Shown: piece by piece, positions 36,338 through 47,884 of the stretch | How positions within the stretch are numbered: the stretch's first letter is position 1 | Layout of the letters: each line of letters starts with the position of its first letter | Source of the DNA: Microthyrium microscopicum | Lineage: Eukaryota > Ascomycota > Dothideomycetes > Microthyriales > Microthyriaceae | DNA: 64,000 nucleotides | Direction of reading: 5' to 3' | Assembly (NCBI GenBank): GCA_010405405.1 | Contig: MU004244.1 | Span: 561,895-625,894 of the forward strand | Notes under the pieces: model-generated | The model's database searches: none | What the model was told of the DNA's origin: nothing | Seen by the model: only the letters and a program-made list of their open reading frames with translations | Program-made: the position numbers and the translations under genes

Positions 36338-37030
36338 GCATCCGTCCGTCTAATGATTGAGAGGAGTTGGTGTATCTTGGATATTCCAATGCGCGCGAGA
36401 GAACCCGCGGCGCTGGAGCAGATAACGATCTATCTGTTGGGCAGGTCCATTGCAATGGACTTCTGGCAGTGTGAGAGAATGATAAGGATCTAGAGGACGC
36501 CTGGTATGTATGGGTGGGTTATAAAGTTGATCAAGTGTCTGAAGTGGGGAAGCTGGAGTACAAGCGGGCACGAGGAAGAGCTGTCGCGTGGGCGGAGGCG
36601 GAGATTCAAGGATTGTGTTGGGACTAGGGATTGGCTCAATGGGTAAGCTTTTCAGGACGATATTGGGGCCTTTGGCGTGCGGTCTGGTGAGCGGAGATTT
36701 TGATGACTAACAAGTTGAGAGGAGAGGCAGTTTAGATCGCCAAGATGGAGGTTTTCGACGAAGAGTGATAGAAAGCGAGCTGAGTTGAAAGCATTGAGGG
36801 ATATCAAAATCAATGGATTTGCAAGATGACGTTGGACTGGCTGACTGGCTACAACTTGCCCTCCCGTGCTCTCCCGGCTCTACGAAGAACTAACCCCAAA
36901 CGATCATAGTGGGTTCATTACCACTGACTAAGCACCCTAAAGGCTCAACTTCATCTTTTGTTCCAACCCATTGGCAACATTGGACACTTGAAGATATCCA
37001 AACTCTCACCTCAATACTCTCACAATCGCC
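36338..37030. promoter_or_regulatory. Bidirectional promoter, mitochondrial carrier / QCR7
   Basis: 693 bp between two divergent nuclear genes for mitochondrial proteins. CCAAT-type elements are present near both starts: CCAAT at 36386-36390, about 50 bp before the carrier start, and ATTGG at 36630, 36970 and 36979, the last two 50-60 bp before the QCR7 start. These are candidate CCAAT-binding (HAP) complex sites; function is inferred. Confidence 0.5.
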
Positions 37031-37609
37031 ATGCCTCTCTTCACTAAAGGCTATACTGCCTTCACCAGGGCTGTCGCCAAACCCGTTGCGAACTCTTCCC
37101 TTCTGACATCCATGGCTAACGCCATTCAAAGCGCTGCTGGCTACCGAGCTCTCGGCTTAAGGTACGATACAATCTTGGAGCAACCAATTGCCTCCTCAAT
37201 GGCATGAAAGACAAGCTGGCTAACTTAGTTTCTTCTTCCAGAGCCGACGATTTAATCCCAGAGGAGAACGAGGTCGTTCAAAAAGCCCTCAGCCGCCTAT
37301 CACCTCAAGAACATTACGACCGTGTATTCCGCCTTCGACGAGGTTTCCAAGTACATACATACCACTCCGAATGTCAATCACTTTTCTAACGAGTTTGTAG
37401 CTGTCGCTAGCACACCACCTTCTCCCTCCCCATGAACAGACCAAGCCAGAAGAAGTACACGCGCCCAAAGATCGATTGCTGGTTTGCACATAACTTACTA
37501 TTATCAGGATATCTGCTACCTATCTCCATACATTGCCGAAATAGAAGCCGAGAACCAGGAACGCGAGGATTTAGATGCGGTCATAGTCGAACGGAAAGCT
37601 AAATCATAA
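37031..37609 (+). CDS. QCR7: Cytochrome bc1 complex subunit 7
   Basis: Four exons (37031-37161, 37242-37350, 37401-37454, 37508-37609) join to 131 residues, the usual size. [45 protein letters not shown] and the Glu-rich C-terminus with [12 protein letters not shown] match QCR7/UQCRB. This matrix-facing subunit of respiratory complex III stabilises cytochrome b and is needed for assembly. No cleavable presequence is expected in the family. Exon 3 is only 54 nt. Confidence 0.96.
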
Positions 37610-38323
37610 ACTCCTAATGTTGTACAGCAGTGTCTGAAAGTTGAGCCTATTTGGGGCATAGGTCGTCGAAGAGTTTCATGGCCTCTCGGAAGTGAATACA
37701 AATCTCATACACAATTCATCTTGAGTTCTTTGGATTGCTTGCGATTCTAAAATCGCGATTCTTTTGCAATGAGGTAGCCAAGTGCATGTAGGTTCCTTTC
37801 GCCACTAGCGATCTCAGTGATCCTTTTACATCGCAGAGTAAGGGAATAAAGCCCTGGAGGTTCTGGCTGTTTCTTCGTCAACTATCAAATCTAGCGAGTA
37901 GACAAAGACTAACAGTCTCGAGATTTTGCTCAAGACGACTTCAGCCTCAAAATGGCCATCTTGAAGGATCTGTCCATTGACCAATCAGCTAGTTTCGCGC
38001 AAAGCGCATAACAGCACGCCGTAACGCTCAGCCTGACGCGCATCTCAACTGTTCTTCTCCTGTGCTGGCTTCCTCGACCTGTGCTCATCAGAAAAACACA
38101 GATAATTGTCTGCGACTGTCTCTTGTCTCTGTGCTACCTCAAACATTCCCACTCCACATTTACATGTGCCTTTCAGCACCTACCTGTAGCTAAGCTCTAC
38201 CTCATAGAAGGTTCGAATCTCACGGAGCGCCCTGGCCCAATGGAAGATAGGCTTCATGACAAGCCTTGCTCCGGAAAGGAAGAAATCGGTCGCTGGGCGT
38301 ACGTAAACAATATTCAGTGAATA
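37610..38323. other. Intergenic
   Basis: 714 bp between QCR7 and the large zinc-finger gene. No gene recognised; a GGTTCGAATCTC run near 38213 is not a tRNA. Confidence 0.45.
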
Positions 38324-41300
38324 ATGATGACATTGGCTAATTACGTGGAAAGGTCCGACAAACCCGCCATTGTCACTTGTCTCAACTGTGGTATGTCTCA
38401 GTAGTACCTTGAAGGCCATTTCATTTCGATGTCAAATCTGACCCTACTGTTAGGTCTTCGCTATATACAAGACATTCACTCCAAACGACCAGTAACTCTC
38501 CAGGACCCATGCGGAGCCTGCACTAGGCTGGTATCTCGCGGCGGCGCTGACAACAAACCAACACTTGAGCCGAGAGTGCCTGAGGCGGCGCAAACGGTAG
38601 CACGATTAGGGATATCGGCCCATCAGGGCCCTCCGCGGCCCAGCAGCATAATGCTGAGGGATCCAAAAGATTTTATGCCATACAGTGATGGAAATAAAAA
38701 GGACGTGTACGATGATGAGATGCTGACCTACGCATCCAATCAATCAACGTCACCTTCTTCAGAAGTTCCTGGTCTTGTGCATCGGATAGGAAGACCGATG
38801 AAACGAGCACCTATAATTCGCGCACCGCGAAGTGTGCCGGAGGTCGAGATCGCTGCTGTAGCCCCAGCTCCCACGAAAGGCTTACCCTGGGCGCTCCCAA
38901 GCTCGAATCCAAGTGTGGAAAACTACACAGATCCTGCGTCAGAAGACGAAGAACTATGGTCCAGAAGCAGTCGGGGTCGCAGCTTGTATTCTGTGGCCGA
39001 CAGCTCCTCCACAAGAAACAGCGTCTTGACAATTTCCAGCAGAAGCAGTGTCTCGACCACCAATTTCATACCGACTTCCTGGCCTTTGCCGTCGGTTACA
39101 TTGGCTGCAGAAAGCCTCTCTCCGGCACCAGAATTGACAGTCTCCCACACAGATATGATGGCGCGCAAAGCACGTTTGGAAATAAAAGGTTTATTCGAAG
39201 TACTAAACAACTTAATACCACCAATGGCTACTGGAAAATCCTCCAGGATACAAGTTTTGACGAAAGGTAAGCTGACATCATGTAAAACGTTATGAGCTAT
39301 CTGACAGTCAACATAGCCATCAATTTCGTCCGAGAAACAACGATGGAGAGTACCGCTTCCCAAACGCGCTTTGAGCCCTTTCCAAAATCGGGTTCTTTGC
39401 AAACACGTAGCCAATTTACACAACGTGACAGCTTGACCGCTTTACGCGCCGGACTATACTATGCTGCCAAACAGAGCTACGCACGCCAACCTTCAAAACT
39501 CCAGGACTCGTCTCGCCCGGGTACTGTTGACCGTGGTCCTGGAATTATGCCAGAGTCTCCCTTATGTGAATCAGCCTTCATAACTTCGATACCCAGCAGT
39601 TCAGTTATCGTCCAAGCCATTTCTGGTCCACACACTTACCATCCGCCTCACGCTACTTCTAATTCTGAGGAACCGACTCTAGGACACTGCACTGAGTTGA
39701 AGCCTGTGAGTGACCACTTCAGCTTACATGATGCGACATCAGATTTGAAAGAATCAGACAAAAATGTGGTGTACAACACAAACTCAACAGTTGTAGACGC
39801 CTTACTTGCGACCTCTATGTCAGATCCAGATAGTCCTTCCATATCAAGCCAGTCCACTGAAATGAAGCAACCTGCTCCACAAATGAATGCCAAGGAGGGT
39901 AGTCGCAAAACGCATCACACAGCGGAGTCTTCCGTCTCACAGGAGGCAGGCCGGTCTAGGGAGGTCAATAGCGAGGGAGAGGATGGGTGTTGCGAAAACC
40001 TGTCAAAAGCATATTCCCAGCACGAGCGCAGTACATCGTCAGTCTTGGACAGCAACGGGAGCTCAGGAGATGAGAGTGCCAACAGTAAATCATCGATAAG
40101 CCAGTCAAGTAGTACTCAATCGAATACATCTTCTGCTTGGAACGAACGACCAACCACGCCAGAACAAGAAGAAGCTTTGTCCAAAATTTTGAGTCCTTGG
40201 AGGAGCAACATCCTTGGTCGATTAATGGTCGATTTCCATTCTCTTCTCGGCCAAAGCATTGATTGTAATACGGAAACTGCTGATACCAGTGGTAACAAAT
40301 CATCCGCCCCTTCAGATAGTAGCTCGGCCTCCAGGGAGATCAGAGATCTCCAAAGTAACGAACATTCTCGAGTCGCCAAACGCTCTAAAGATTGGGCAAA
40401 CAATCGGGAGGACGAGGAAGCCAGCGAGACTGAAGAAAAACAACCCCCAAAGAAGTCAAGGACATCTGAGGAGATGAATTCATTTCTGCTCAAATTGGCC
40501 TGTCCGTATTACAAACGAAACCCAGAGGTCCACAAAACCTGGAAGTCGTGCTCCGGCCCTGGGTTCGTTTCTGTACACCGCCTGAAGTGAGTTCAACCGT
40601 TTTAGGATGCGCTCATCACAAGTCTAATATGCCCACAGAGAACATTTGTATCGACGCCATGCCCTACGCATGCATTGCCCTCGATGTTGGCAGCTTTTCA
40701 AGAACGATGGTGAAGTTGATCTGCACCTTCGAAGTAAAAACATATGCGAGATAGAGGAAACCAAAACCCTTGAAGGATTTGATAAAGCTCAAGAAGCCTG
40801 CCTCAAGAGTCGCAAACGAACTAATCTTTCTGAAGTCGAGAGATGGAAAGACATATACCGCATTTTGTTCCCTGAAGATCCCAGCGACAGTGTTCCTTCA
40901 CCTTGTAAGATCTTTTCTGATATACCTTATCTTATGAGCTCAACAGCTGATGTTAAAAGTTTATGAAATCTCCAACGCCGAAGACGAAGCAGCATGGCAA
41001 CGGCTTAAGCAAGATGAAATATGCAGATACGAAAGCTTTCTGGGGAAGGAGCTTCCACGCTTAGTTCGAAGTGAGCTAAATAGCCGTTTATCGCACAGCA
41101 CATCTGTAGTAGAAGAGTTTCTACGCTCGCAGCTTGTTGAGATTGTACGTGACTGCCAAGTCAAGGCCTTCAAGTCCTATCAAGGTTTTGATTCCCCAGA
41201 TGCCATAAGCAAGGAGCCGAACCAATTTTCTTCGGTGACCGCAACAGAGAATTCCAGCTCCATGTTACATACTTTCTTGCAAGACTCGATTGCTTCTGAG

Positions 41301-41600
41301 TCTCTACTTAGCCACCAGACTCCTCTAGCAGCATATGCTCCTGTACAAGAAACGCTGGAGACAGTTGTCCCTTTGACAGCTTTCATGCCGTCCAGCTTCA
41401 CTGCAGCAGGGTCCTTTTCAGGCAAAAAGCAGAACAACCGGTCGGACTCTGGCTATGGCTCACAATTCGATTTTCCGGAACCCGCTCCTGCCAGTGAGCA
41501 ATGTGAGAAGTTGGTCGATTCTACTGGAAACAATCTTTGGCTTGAGCTTGAGTATGACAACATTCTATCTTTCATACAAGAAGAGGATGGCGAGGAATAG
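38324..41600 (+). CDS. Large nuclear protein with zinc ribbon, HLH-like and C2H2 regions
   Basis: Five exons (38324-38390, 38454-39266, 39317-40586, 40639-40904, 40960-41600) join to 1,018 residues. Residues ~19-50 hold two CxxC knuckles (TCLNCG and DPCGAC). At ~257-300 a helix-loop-helix-like motif spans an intron: ARKARLEIKGLFEVLNNLIP, then KSSRIQVLTKAINFVRE; its basic part is weak. After a Ser-rich linker with a basic patch (PPKKSR) comes the fungal module FLLKLACPYYKRNP, KSCSGPGF, KEHLYRRH, CPRCWQLF and a late His/Cys pair, then SPFYEI. This last module is common in fungal proteins, often near STAND-type proteins. The tail is acidic. Nuclear regulation is likely; the target is unknown. 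The first ATG is tentative, since an earlier 5' exon cannot be excluded. Confidence 0.78.
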
Positions 41601-42159
41601 TTCTGGTCATTTATGAGGCCTACAGGGTTGGATAACTGGCACCTAAGGGTGTGCCTATCTATTTCAGAGGCTTTTCAAAAGCTAGAGCCGGCACTTTTTC
41701 GAAAGATCTTGATGTCAATGGCATCTCTGAAAAAGATCTACCGATTAGTATTATATGTCAAAAAGCTGGTCTTTGAGACTTAACAACCTATCTTTGTGTT
41801 GAGATTGAACGGAGCAGTACAAATAATCGTGGAGTGCTCCTCTTGTCTGAGTTAATATAACAAAACCGGGTTTGCAATTGGCATTGACCACACTTAAGAT
41901 GCTTGTCACCCTACTCGAGGCATTCGTCCTCGATAATCATCCGTCTAGTTTTCCGCGAATTACAACTGACCAACGGTCTTGAACCGATGCGTGTCTGATA
42001 CGTCAGATTCCCCAGCGGTCAATCTACTTCCACGCTTAACAGGGCAGGCGATAGCAACAGTACCTGGCATATATATTCAGTCTTTTCGTGAACGTGCTTC
42101 TCTTGAACGTTTCGGTGCGAGTTCAACTGATCTACGATATATATCCACCTATATACAGG
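41601..42159. promoter_or_regulatory. Promoter region of the AA9 gene
   Basis: 559 bp with no gene. Two sequences fit the CreA consensus SYGGRG: GTGGAG at 41829-41834 and CTGGGG on the minus strand at 42010-42015. A TA-rich run is found at 42136-42156 just before the start codon. Six-base matches occur by chance, so these are only candidates. Confidence 0.35.
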
Positions 42160-42960
42160 ATGTTGTGGCACACAAACCTTCTGCTGCTGGCAGCAACCGC
42201 CCAAGCCCATTGTAAGATATTCACTTCATGTTATCGAAGTATACTGACCAGCATAGACAAATTCTCAAAACTAGTAATCAACGGTGTCCCAGAAGCAAAA
42301 GAATGGACCGCCGTACGCCAGACAAAAAGCTATCAGAGCAATCAAGGCGTCGACAACGTCAGTAGTCCCGACATGCGATGTTTCCAGCGACAACCAGGTA
42401 CTGCAACTGCAAGAGTCGCCACTGGGGAAAAGCTCGGTTTCGCTGCAAGTGCTGAAGTAAATCATATTGGACCTGTATCCTTCTATATGGCAAAGGTCCC
42501 GGAGGGCGCAAATATCAATACGTGGGAGCCGGCTGGAAAGGTGTTCTTCAAAGTTGGTGCTATTGATGCTGTTGGGGCGCCGAAACTTACTTCGACGGCG
42601 GCAACATGGCCTGCATATAGTAAGTGTTTCTCTGCTATCGACTCGATATCGGGAAGAAGCTAATTATTTATCTTTGCAGCCAAGAAGATAGTTGATTTTA
42701 CGGTACCCAAAGCCTTGCCCAATGGGAAATACATTGTTCGTGTTGAAAGCATTGCTCTTCATCAAGCTTCATACAAGGGCGGAGCCCAGATATATCTCGC
42801 TTGTGGACAAGTGGAAGTCACAGGTGGTGGAAATGGAAAGCCCAGTCCGTTGGTTGCTTTCCCAGGAGCGTACAACGCGGACGACCCGGGTTTATCATGG
42901 TCGTACTATCCCGTGAGAACTAGCTATACTGCTCCTGGCCCTCCAGTTTGGCATGGATAG
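42160..42960 (+). CDS. AA9 lytic polysaccharide monooxygenase
   Basis: Three exons (42160-42211, 42257-42619, 42680-42960) join to 231 residues. Exon 1 encodes the signal peptide MLWHTNLLLLAATAQA and ends one base after the codon for His17, the residue that becomes the copper-binding N-terminal His. The second histidine-brace residue is in VNHIGPVSFYMAKVP and the axial Tyr in GGAQIYLACGQVEV. GKYIVRVESIALHQA is also typical. The protein ends shortly after the catalytic domain (GPPVWHG), with no cellulose-binding module. AA9 enzymes cut cellulose or xyloglucan chains oxidatively with copper and a peroxide or oxygen co-substrate. Confidence 0.94.
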
Positions 42961-43173
42961 GAGGGAGAGTCGTCTTATCATGGTACATTGTGATCAAATA
43001 CTCTGTAAGGATCATGAATTGTACAAATAGAGTTCAGCTGGTCGTCAACCCAGATTGACAATATGTCACCATGTCATTGCTTTCGATGCCTATATAGGTA
43101 GCACTACCATATTTGACTAAAGGTCTTAGTGAAGTCAACAAAGAAAGCATTCAAGGACTCATTCTTAATGCCT

Positions 43174-44894
43174 CTAGTGATCTGCATGATCGTGGACCCG
43201 ATGAAGACGACATTCCAAGCATACTTGAATATGACATCGGCGACATCGAAGAACCCATTTCTTAGGCCTGCAGTCACAAATTTCGCAAACAAACCTGGGT
43301 CCGTCTACTCGATTGATCCGCTCAAATTTTCCAGGGTGGTTGCATTCGTGCTGGTCAATCAATTCTTGCCTCATTTCGACAACACGGACCTGCTGCTCTT
43401 CAGGCTGTAGAGGATGAACTGCCTCTCTTGCGACCACCTCTTCGGCTCTTGCAAGCAGCTGAGCCTCTTCCCAGACCGGACACTCGCATTTTTTCCATTC
43501 AACAGCGCATCTGTAGCAAAAGTGGTAGTTACACTTGCAACTGAAACCGATAGTTAGAGACAGTTGACATATTTTCAGACAACCACCTACGTGATGTGGT
43601 AACAACCAACGTTCAGCTCCACCATTGTGTTGCACGAAGGACATCGTTGCCATCCAAGCTCTTTGGCCAAGGCTAGTGTCGCGAGAAGTTCTTGATCAGC
43701 TTGACACACTCCATCGTGAGAAGGTTTCTTGCAATGAACACAAGTCTTGGTCTGACAATCACCGCAGCAGGCGAAACCATCCTCCCCAATATGCGCGGGT
43801 GGGACAAACGTTCCGCAACTAGACTTGCTGCAGTATGTTCTGTTCACCGTGGTGAATTCTACTTGCGCATTGTGGAACATTTGCCGCTCATTTGGAGTCA
43901 TCGCAGGGGATATAAATCGCAGCGGGATATCTTGACCGCAGCATTTCGGGTGGAACAGGCTTTCATCCTTAGCTGAGCTAAGGAATAGCTCTTTCAGGCA
44001 GTTTTTGCAGTAGATATGATCGCAAGGGACTATCAGCATGTCTTCAGGAGAGCTTTGCTCCATACACGCAATGCATGGCAGTTGGTATTCAGGTATGTTG
44101 TTATCGTCTTGCTTGTGGCGCTTTTCGCAATTGGTTGACGGATCAAGACCGGACTGTGAAAGATATGGATTAGCGGGTAGAACTGAACAGGATCGGGCTA
44201 GTCGATTACTTCAGACTCATCGACATCGAAGGTAAACAGTCGCTTGGCTACTCGATGCAAGATGAGTTCCTAAACTTCCCCGTTAGCTTGCGTAGGACAT
44301 CAAGGATGTAGCTGGTCAGTAAAAAGGTAAGAGAGGCAGAAGATCACGAAGCTCTGTTGCAATTGCTCCAGCATACTAAATGAGTCTCCCAGCCAACCGC
44401 AAACCGTTTCATGGGGAACTTACGATGTCTTGTTGAGCAGTCTTTCTCTTTCCCAAGTCTCCTTGCTCCTTTGGCTGAGCGTGAACAGGTCCGTCTTCCA
44501 CTTCGGCAGGCAAAATCAAGGGCGCCGGGTTCGCTTCTCCGTTCTGCTCACCCGGAGCGTTGACTACTCGATCAGGCTCCTGAACAGCACGACCTTCTCG
44601 AAAGGGCTCCTGAACAACAATGGCAACACCGCTAACATTGCCGCGTGGATGCTCAGCCCCAGCAAGACCACATGCGTACTGCTTATCATCCAGGACTTGT
44701 ACACGTTGTTGAAGTTCATTCTGAAAGCTTAACAAGGCCAGTAAACTGTCAGACGGTGGTGCTCCTTCTCTTGCTTGGCGCATGCCGTAGCTCACCTGAG
44801 CCCCGACATCTTCCAACTGCAAAGTAAGGGCGACGAGCTCGTCATTGACACCACCATTGGCAGGTAAAGGATTGTCTTGCGGCGGGCGATTCAT
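43174..44894 (-). CDS. RBR-type E3 ubiquitin ligase (left copy)
   Basis: Four exons (44894-44424, 44269-44210, 44153-43591, 43540-43174) give 486 residues. RING1 begins CIACMEQSSPEDMLIVPCDH with IYCKNCLKELF; the IBR has YCSKSSCGTFVPP and CCGDCQTKTCVHCKKPSH; RING2 is RCPSCNTMVELNVGCYH then CKCNYHFCYRC, with the predicted catalytic Cys at 361. A Cys-rich tail (FVCEICDCRPKKWVLRCRRC) follows RING2. RBR enzymes take ubiquitin from an E2 onto that Cys before transfer. The N-terminal ~200 residues have low sequence complexity and a short helix (ELVALTLQLEDVGAQV). Its divergent neighbour is a paralogue. The long first intron (~150 nt) is the least certain part. Confidence 0.9.
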
Positions 44895-45752
44895 CTTTGA
44901 TACAAAATCGAAAGAGAAAAAGAGAAGTGAAGTTACACATGAAGATGGGGATGGGAGCCTAAAGGACGGCTGATCAGTCTGCACGCTTCATGTTTCGTTC
45001 GCTCTTGCCTATCTTGTTGTTGATGTGTCTACTGACTTGATCGCTCCTGCTCCAGGCCTGGGAGCTTTTCGCAGGGTACTGAACCTCTTCTCTACCCAGA
45101 AAATCATAAAGGAGATAGTTTCAACCATATTACGACCTGGATCATACATGGGTGTAGCCAAAGGCAGTCTGAAGTCAGTACGCTGGTGACATTTTTGAGC
45201 AACGATTTACCACAATCTGGCTTGATCACTTCAAACTCTGTAGAAAAACATTGGTAGGGCTTGAAGAGACGTTGAAACTACTATCTTGCGCCTTCATACC
45301 ATGTGCTACTGGTTACGATGGATTTGGTATGTTGAGTGCTCAACGTAGTGTACATACTGTGCTCTTATCATGAGACTTGACAGAGTCAAAGTAAAGGAGA
45401 AGATCAATGGCAATATTGAGACATGCTAGTCGAGGCGTTGGGTACGGTTGAATAGCCAAACGCCATGCTTCAGATATCTCAACGCGTGATACACTTTTTA
45501 GGATATTATCGCAAGTACGCAGTTGAGGAGCATCGAGGGAAAGGAGCTGAGAATTTGAGAAGAGTTGAGCAGTTGAGATTTAAATGTTCACCTCGAAACA
45601 CCGCTAACCTCGTTCAGACTAGCCTCAGCCACCAGTTTTGCTTCTTCCACCAAAATAATCGAGCCCTCCCCGCCCTTGCACCTCAATTCAGCGCTTATTC
45701 GCCAACCTTGCATTTTCAGCCTTTTAGGCTATCGCCACTCTCCTTTCGCAGT
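44895..45752. promoter_or_regulatory. Intergenic region between divergent RBR paralogues
   Basis: 858 bp separate the two start codons. An in-frame extension of the right copy to 45465 adds about 96 residues with no counterpart in the left copy and is probably 5' UTR. Confidence 0.5.
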
Positions 45753-47341
45753 ATGGAAGTCATTACAGCGTTGGATAACGATATTGCAGCGCTTACAGCT
45801 CAGTTGCAAGAGATTCGGGTATTTAATAAGCAGTCAAAGGGCAAGCATGCGCTCAACAACCTACCTGACCACGAAATCGCATCATCTGCTTTCCACTCAG
45901 AAGTCGAACAAACGATTACTTCACTGCTCAACCTAAGAATTGCTCATTATATCGCCAACGACCTCCCTATTCCAGCAGCGATTGAACACGCCAGCATCTT
46001 GGATGACGAGCTGAATGGTATCTCAGCTTTGTCTATAATCGACCAGGAAGACGAAGATGACCCATTAGTTGGCCTGCCCGGCCCATCCACTACCGCCCCA
46101 ACGTCCCATTGTGTAGCCTGTTACTCTCAACTTCCTCTGGGTGATATCATCCGAACACCTTGTGGCGACCATTATTGTGGAGACTGTCTGAAGGAGCTGT
46201 TCTTGCTGGCCACCAAAGACGAAAACTACTTCCCTCCACGTTGCTGCCGACAAAAAGTCCCAATTGAGCTTATCACGCCAGTTCTATCTCCCGAAGAATT
46301 GAAAGCTTTTCAGTCAGCATCCATCGAGTTCACCACCAAGAACCGACTATATTGCAGCAATGTGGGCTGCGGAAAATTCCTTGCTCCACCCACGGCTTCA
46401 GGTCTGGACGTTGTGACGTGCGATAAATGCTTGTCTCAGACATGCATTCAGTGCAAGAAAGCTGAACATACTGGGTAAGGTGCTCACTTGTCATATCTTT
46501 TTGACGACATACAAAGATACCAAAACCTCCAGTGGTTCCGGTCCCATTCGACGGCTCCCATATCTTGTTGTGGAAGTACTTCGAGTTATGGACACTATCT
46601 CCTCAACACTGTGCCAGGATATCATGATTCTAGACTAACAAGGTCTAGTGACTGCCCCGAAGATGAGGCTTTGCAAGCTACACTTGTACTAGCCGCGGAG
46701 ATGAATTGGCAGCGTTGCAACGCTTGCAAATCGATGATTGAACTGGACACTGGCTGCTACCACATGCGGTAAGCTATGCGTTGCAAGTTTCTGTCTTATA
46801 CTAATATACTGGAAAATTAGTTGCAAATGCGGTCATCAATTCTGCTATATCTGCGGCGTTGAGTGGAAGAAGTGTCGCTGTGCGCAGTGGGATGAGAATC
46901 GATTGGTCGCTAGAGCCAACGTGATTGTCAATCGAGAGCCAGCCGGAAGACGACGTATGGCACCAGCAGAGCGGGCTCAACGTATGGGAGTGGTGAGACA
47001 GGAGCTGATCGAACGACATCAATGCACTCATCCGCGACGACTTGAGAAGATTGAGCGCCAACGTCCAGAACACGGTAAGCTTCCCTTTCTTCCAGACCCT
47101 TTTATTGTCCCCTTTCATCCCCAAATTATGTGATGGCTCTTACCGGATTCGATGAATCCCATCTCAATCTCGCTAATGACTTCCAGGTGCCAACTGGCCG
47201 GGCTTCCAATGCGAGATGTGTAACTCTAGACTGTTCTATCACATTCTACGTTGTACTCGATGCCACATTCAGGTCTGTGACCGATGCCGACGCAACCGAA
47301 TTGCTGCACGAGATGATGATGATGATGACGATGTTTGGTAA
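45753..47341 (+). CDS. RBR-type E3 ubiquitin ligase (right copy)
   Basis: Four exons (45753-46474, 46649-46768, 46821-47074, 47187-47341) join to 416 residues. The start MEVITALDNDIAALTAQLQE matches the helix near the N-terminus of the left copy. RING1 starts at Cys120 (CVACYSQLPLGDIIRTPCGD, YCGDCLKELF); IBR: YCSNVGCGKFLAPP and CDKCLSQTCIQCKKAEH; RING2: RCNACKSMIELDTGCYH then CKCGHQFCYIC, predicted catalytic Cys277. The same tail follows (GFQCEMCNSRLFYHILRCTR), and the end is a run of Asp from GAT repeats at 47312-47332. All zinc ligands I can place are present, so it looks active. Substrates are unknown. Confidence 0.92.
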
Positions 47342-47884
47342 TTTACAAAACATACGACTCTTGGGTAATGAAAAAAAGTCTATTAGACCATGTACAAATA
47401 TCATACACTCTCAGTATTCTTCAGCTTCTTTCATTGCGCCTGTACCTGTCTCCCCAAAGTCCCGTGAACGAGGCCTAGAATGGTCAGCCGTTGCTCAAGT
47501 TATGTCACACCTGCTCGTCCAATGCTGATGTTGTCGCCACTTCAAAGGCCAGAAGAGGAAAAACACTGCACATACTAACCTTACCATATCAGTCAACTGA
47601 CTGAGAGCCCAGAACTCAATTTTTAATTGAAAAGCCCCCTGAAATCCCTGGAGTAGGCATCAGTACGGTCCATTCCTAAATCTCAATTGCACAACTCACC
47701 GACCAGCAGACTCGCAAAGGAACTTTCCCTACGCACTCCATAGTGATACTTCTGTGACACAGGTTAGCTACCAACAGTGGCTAGGAAGGGCCTGCTCCGA
47801 AAAGTAAAGATCGAGCATTTGACTTATCGATACATGTGAGGCAAGTCTAATAGAAAACTCTAGATGTTTTTTTGCAGGAGATTC
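47342..47884. other. Convergent intergenic region
   Basis: 543 bp between the right RBR stop and the main exon of the DUF7703 gene. A last short exon of the latter may lie at about 47847-47859. Nothing else seen. Confidence 0.4.

Noticed and set aside
38205-38230. GGTTCGAATCTC resembling a tRNA T-arm
   Set aside because: Stem bases do not pair and there is no cloverleaf upstream.
45465-45752. N-terminal extension of the right RBR gene
   Set aside because: No likeness to the paralogue and poor coding character; the helix near the paralogue's N-terminus aligns with the start at 45753.
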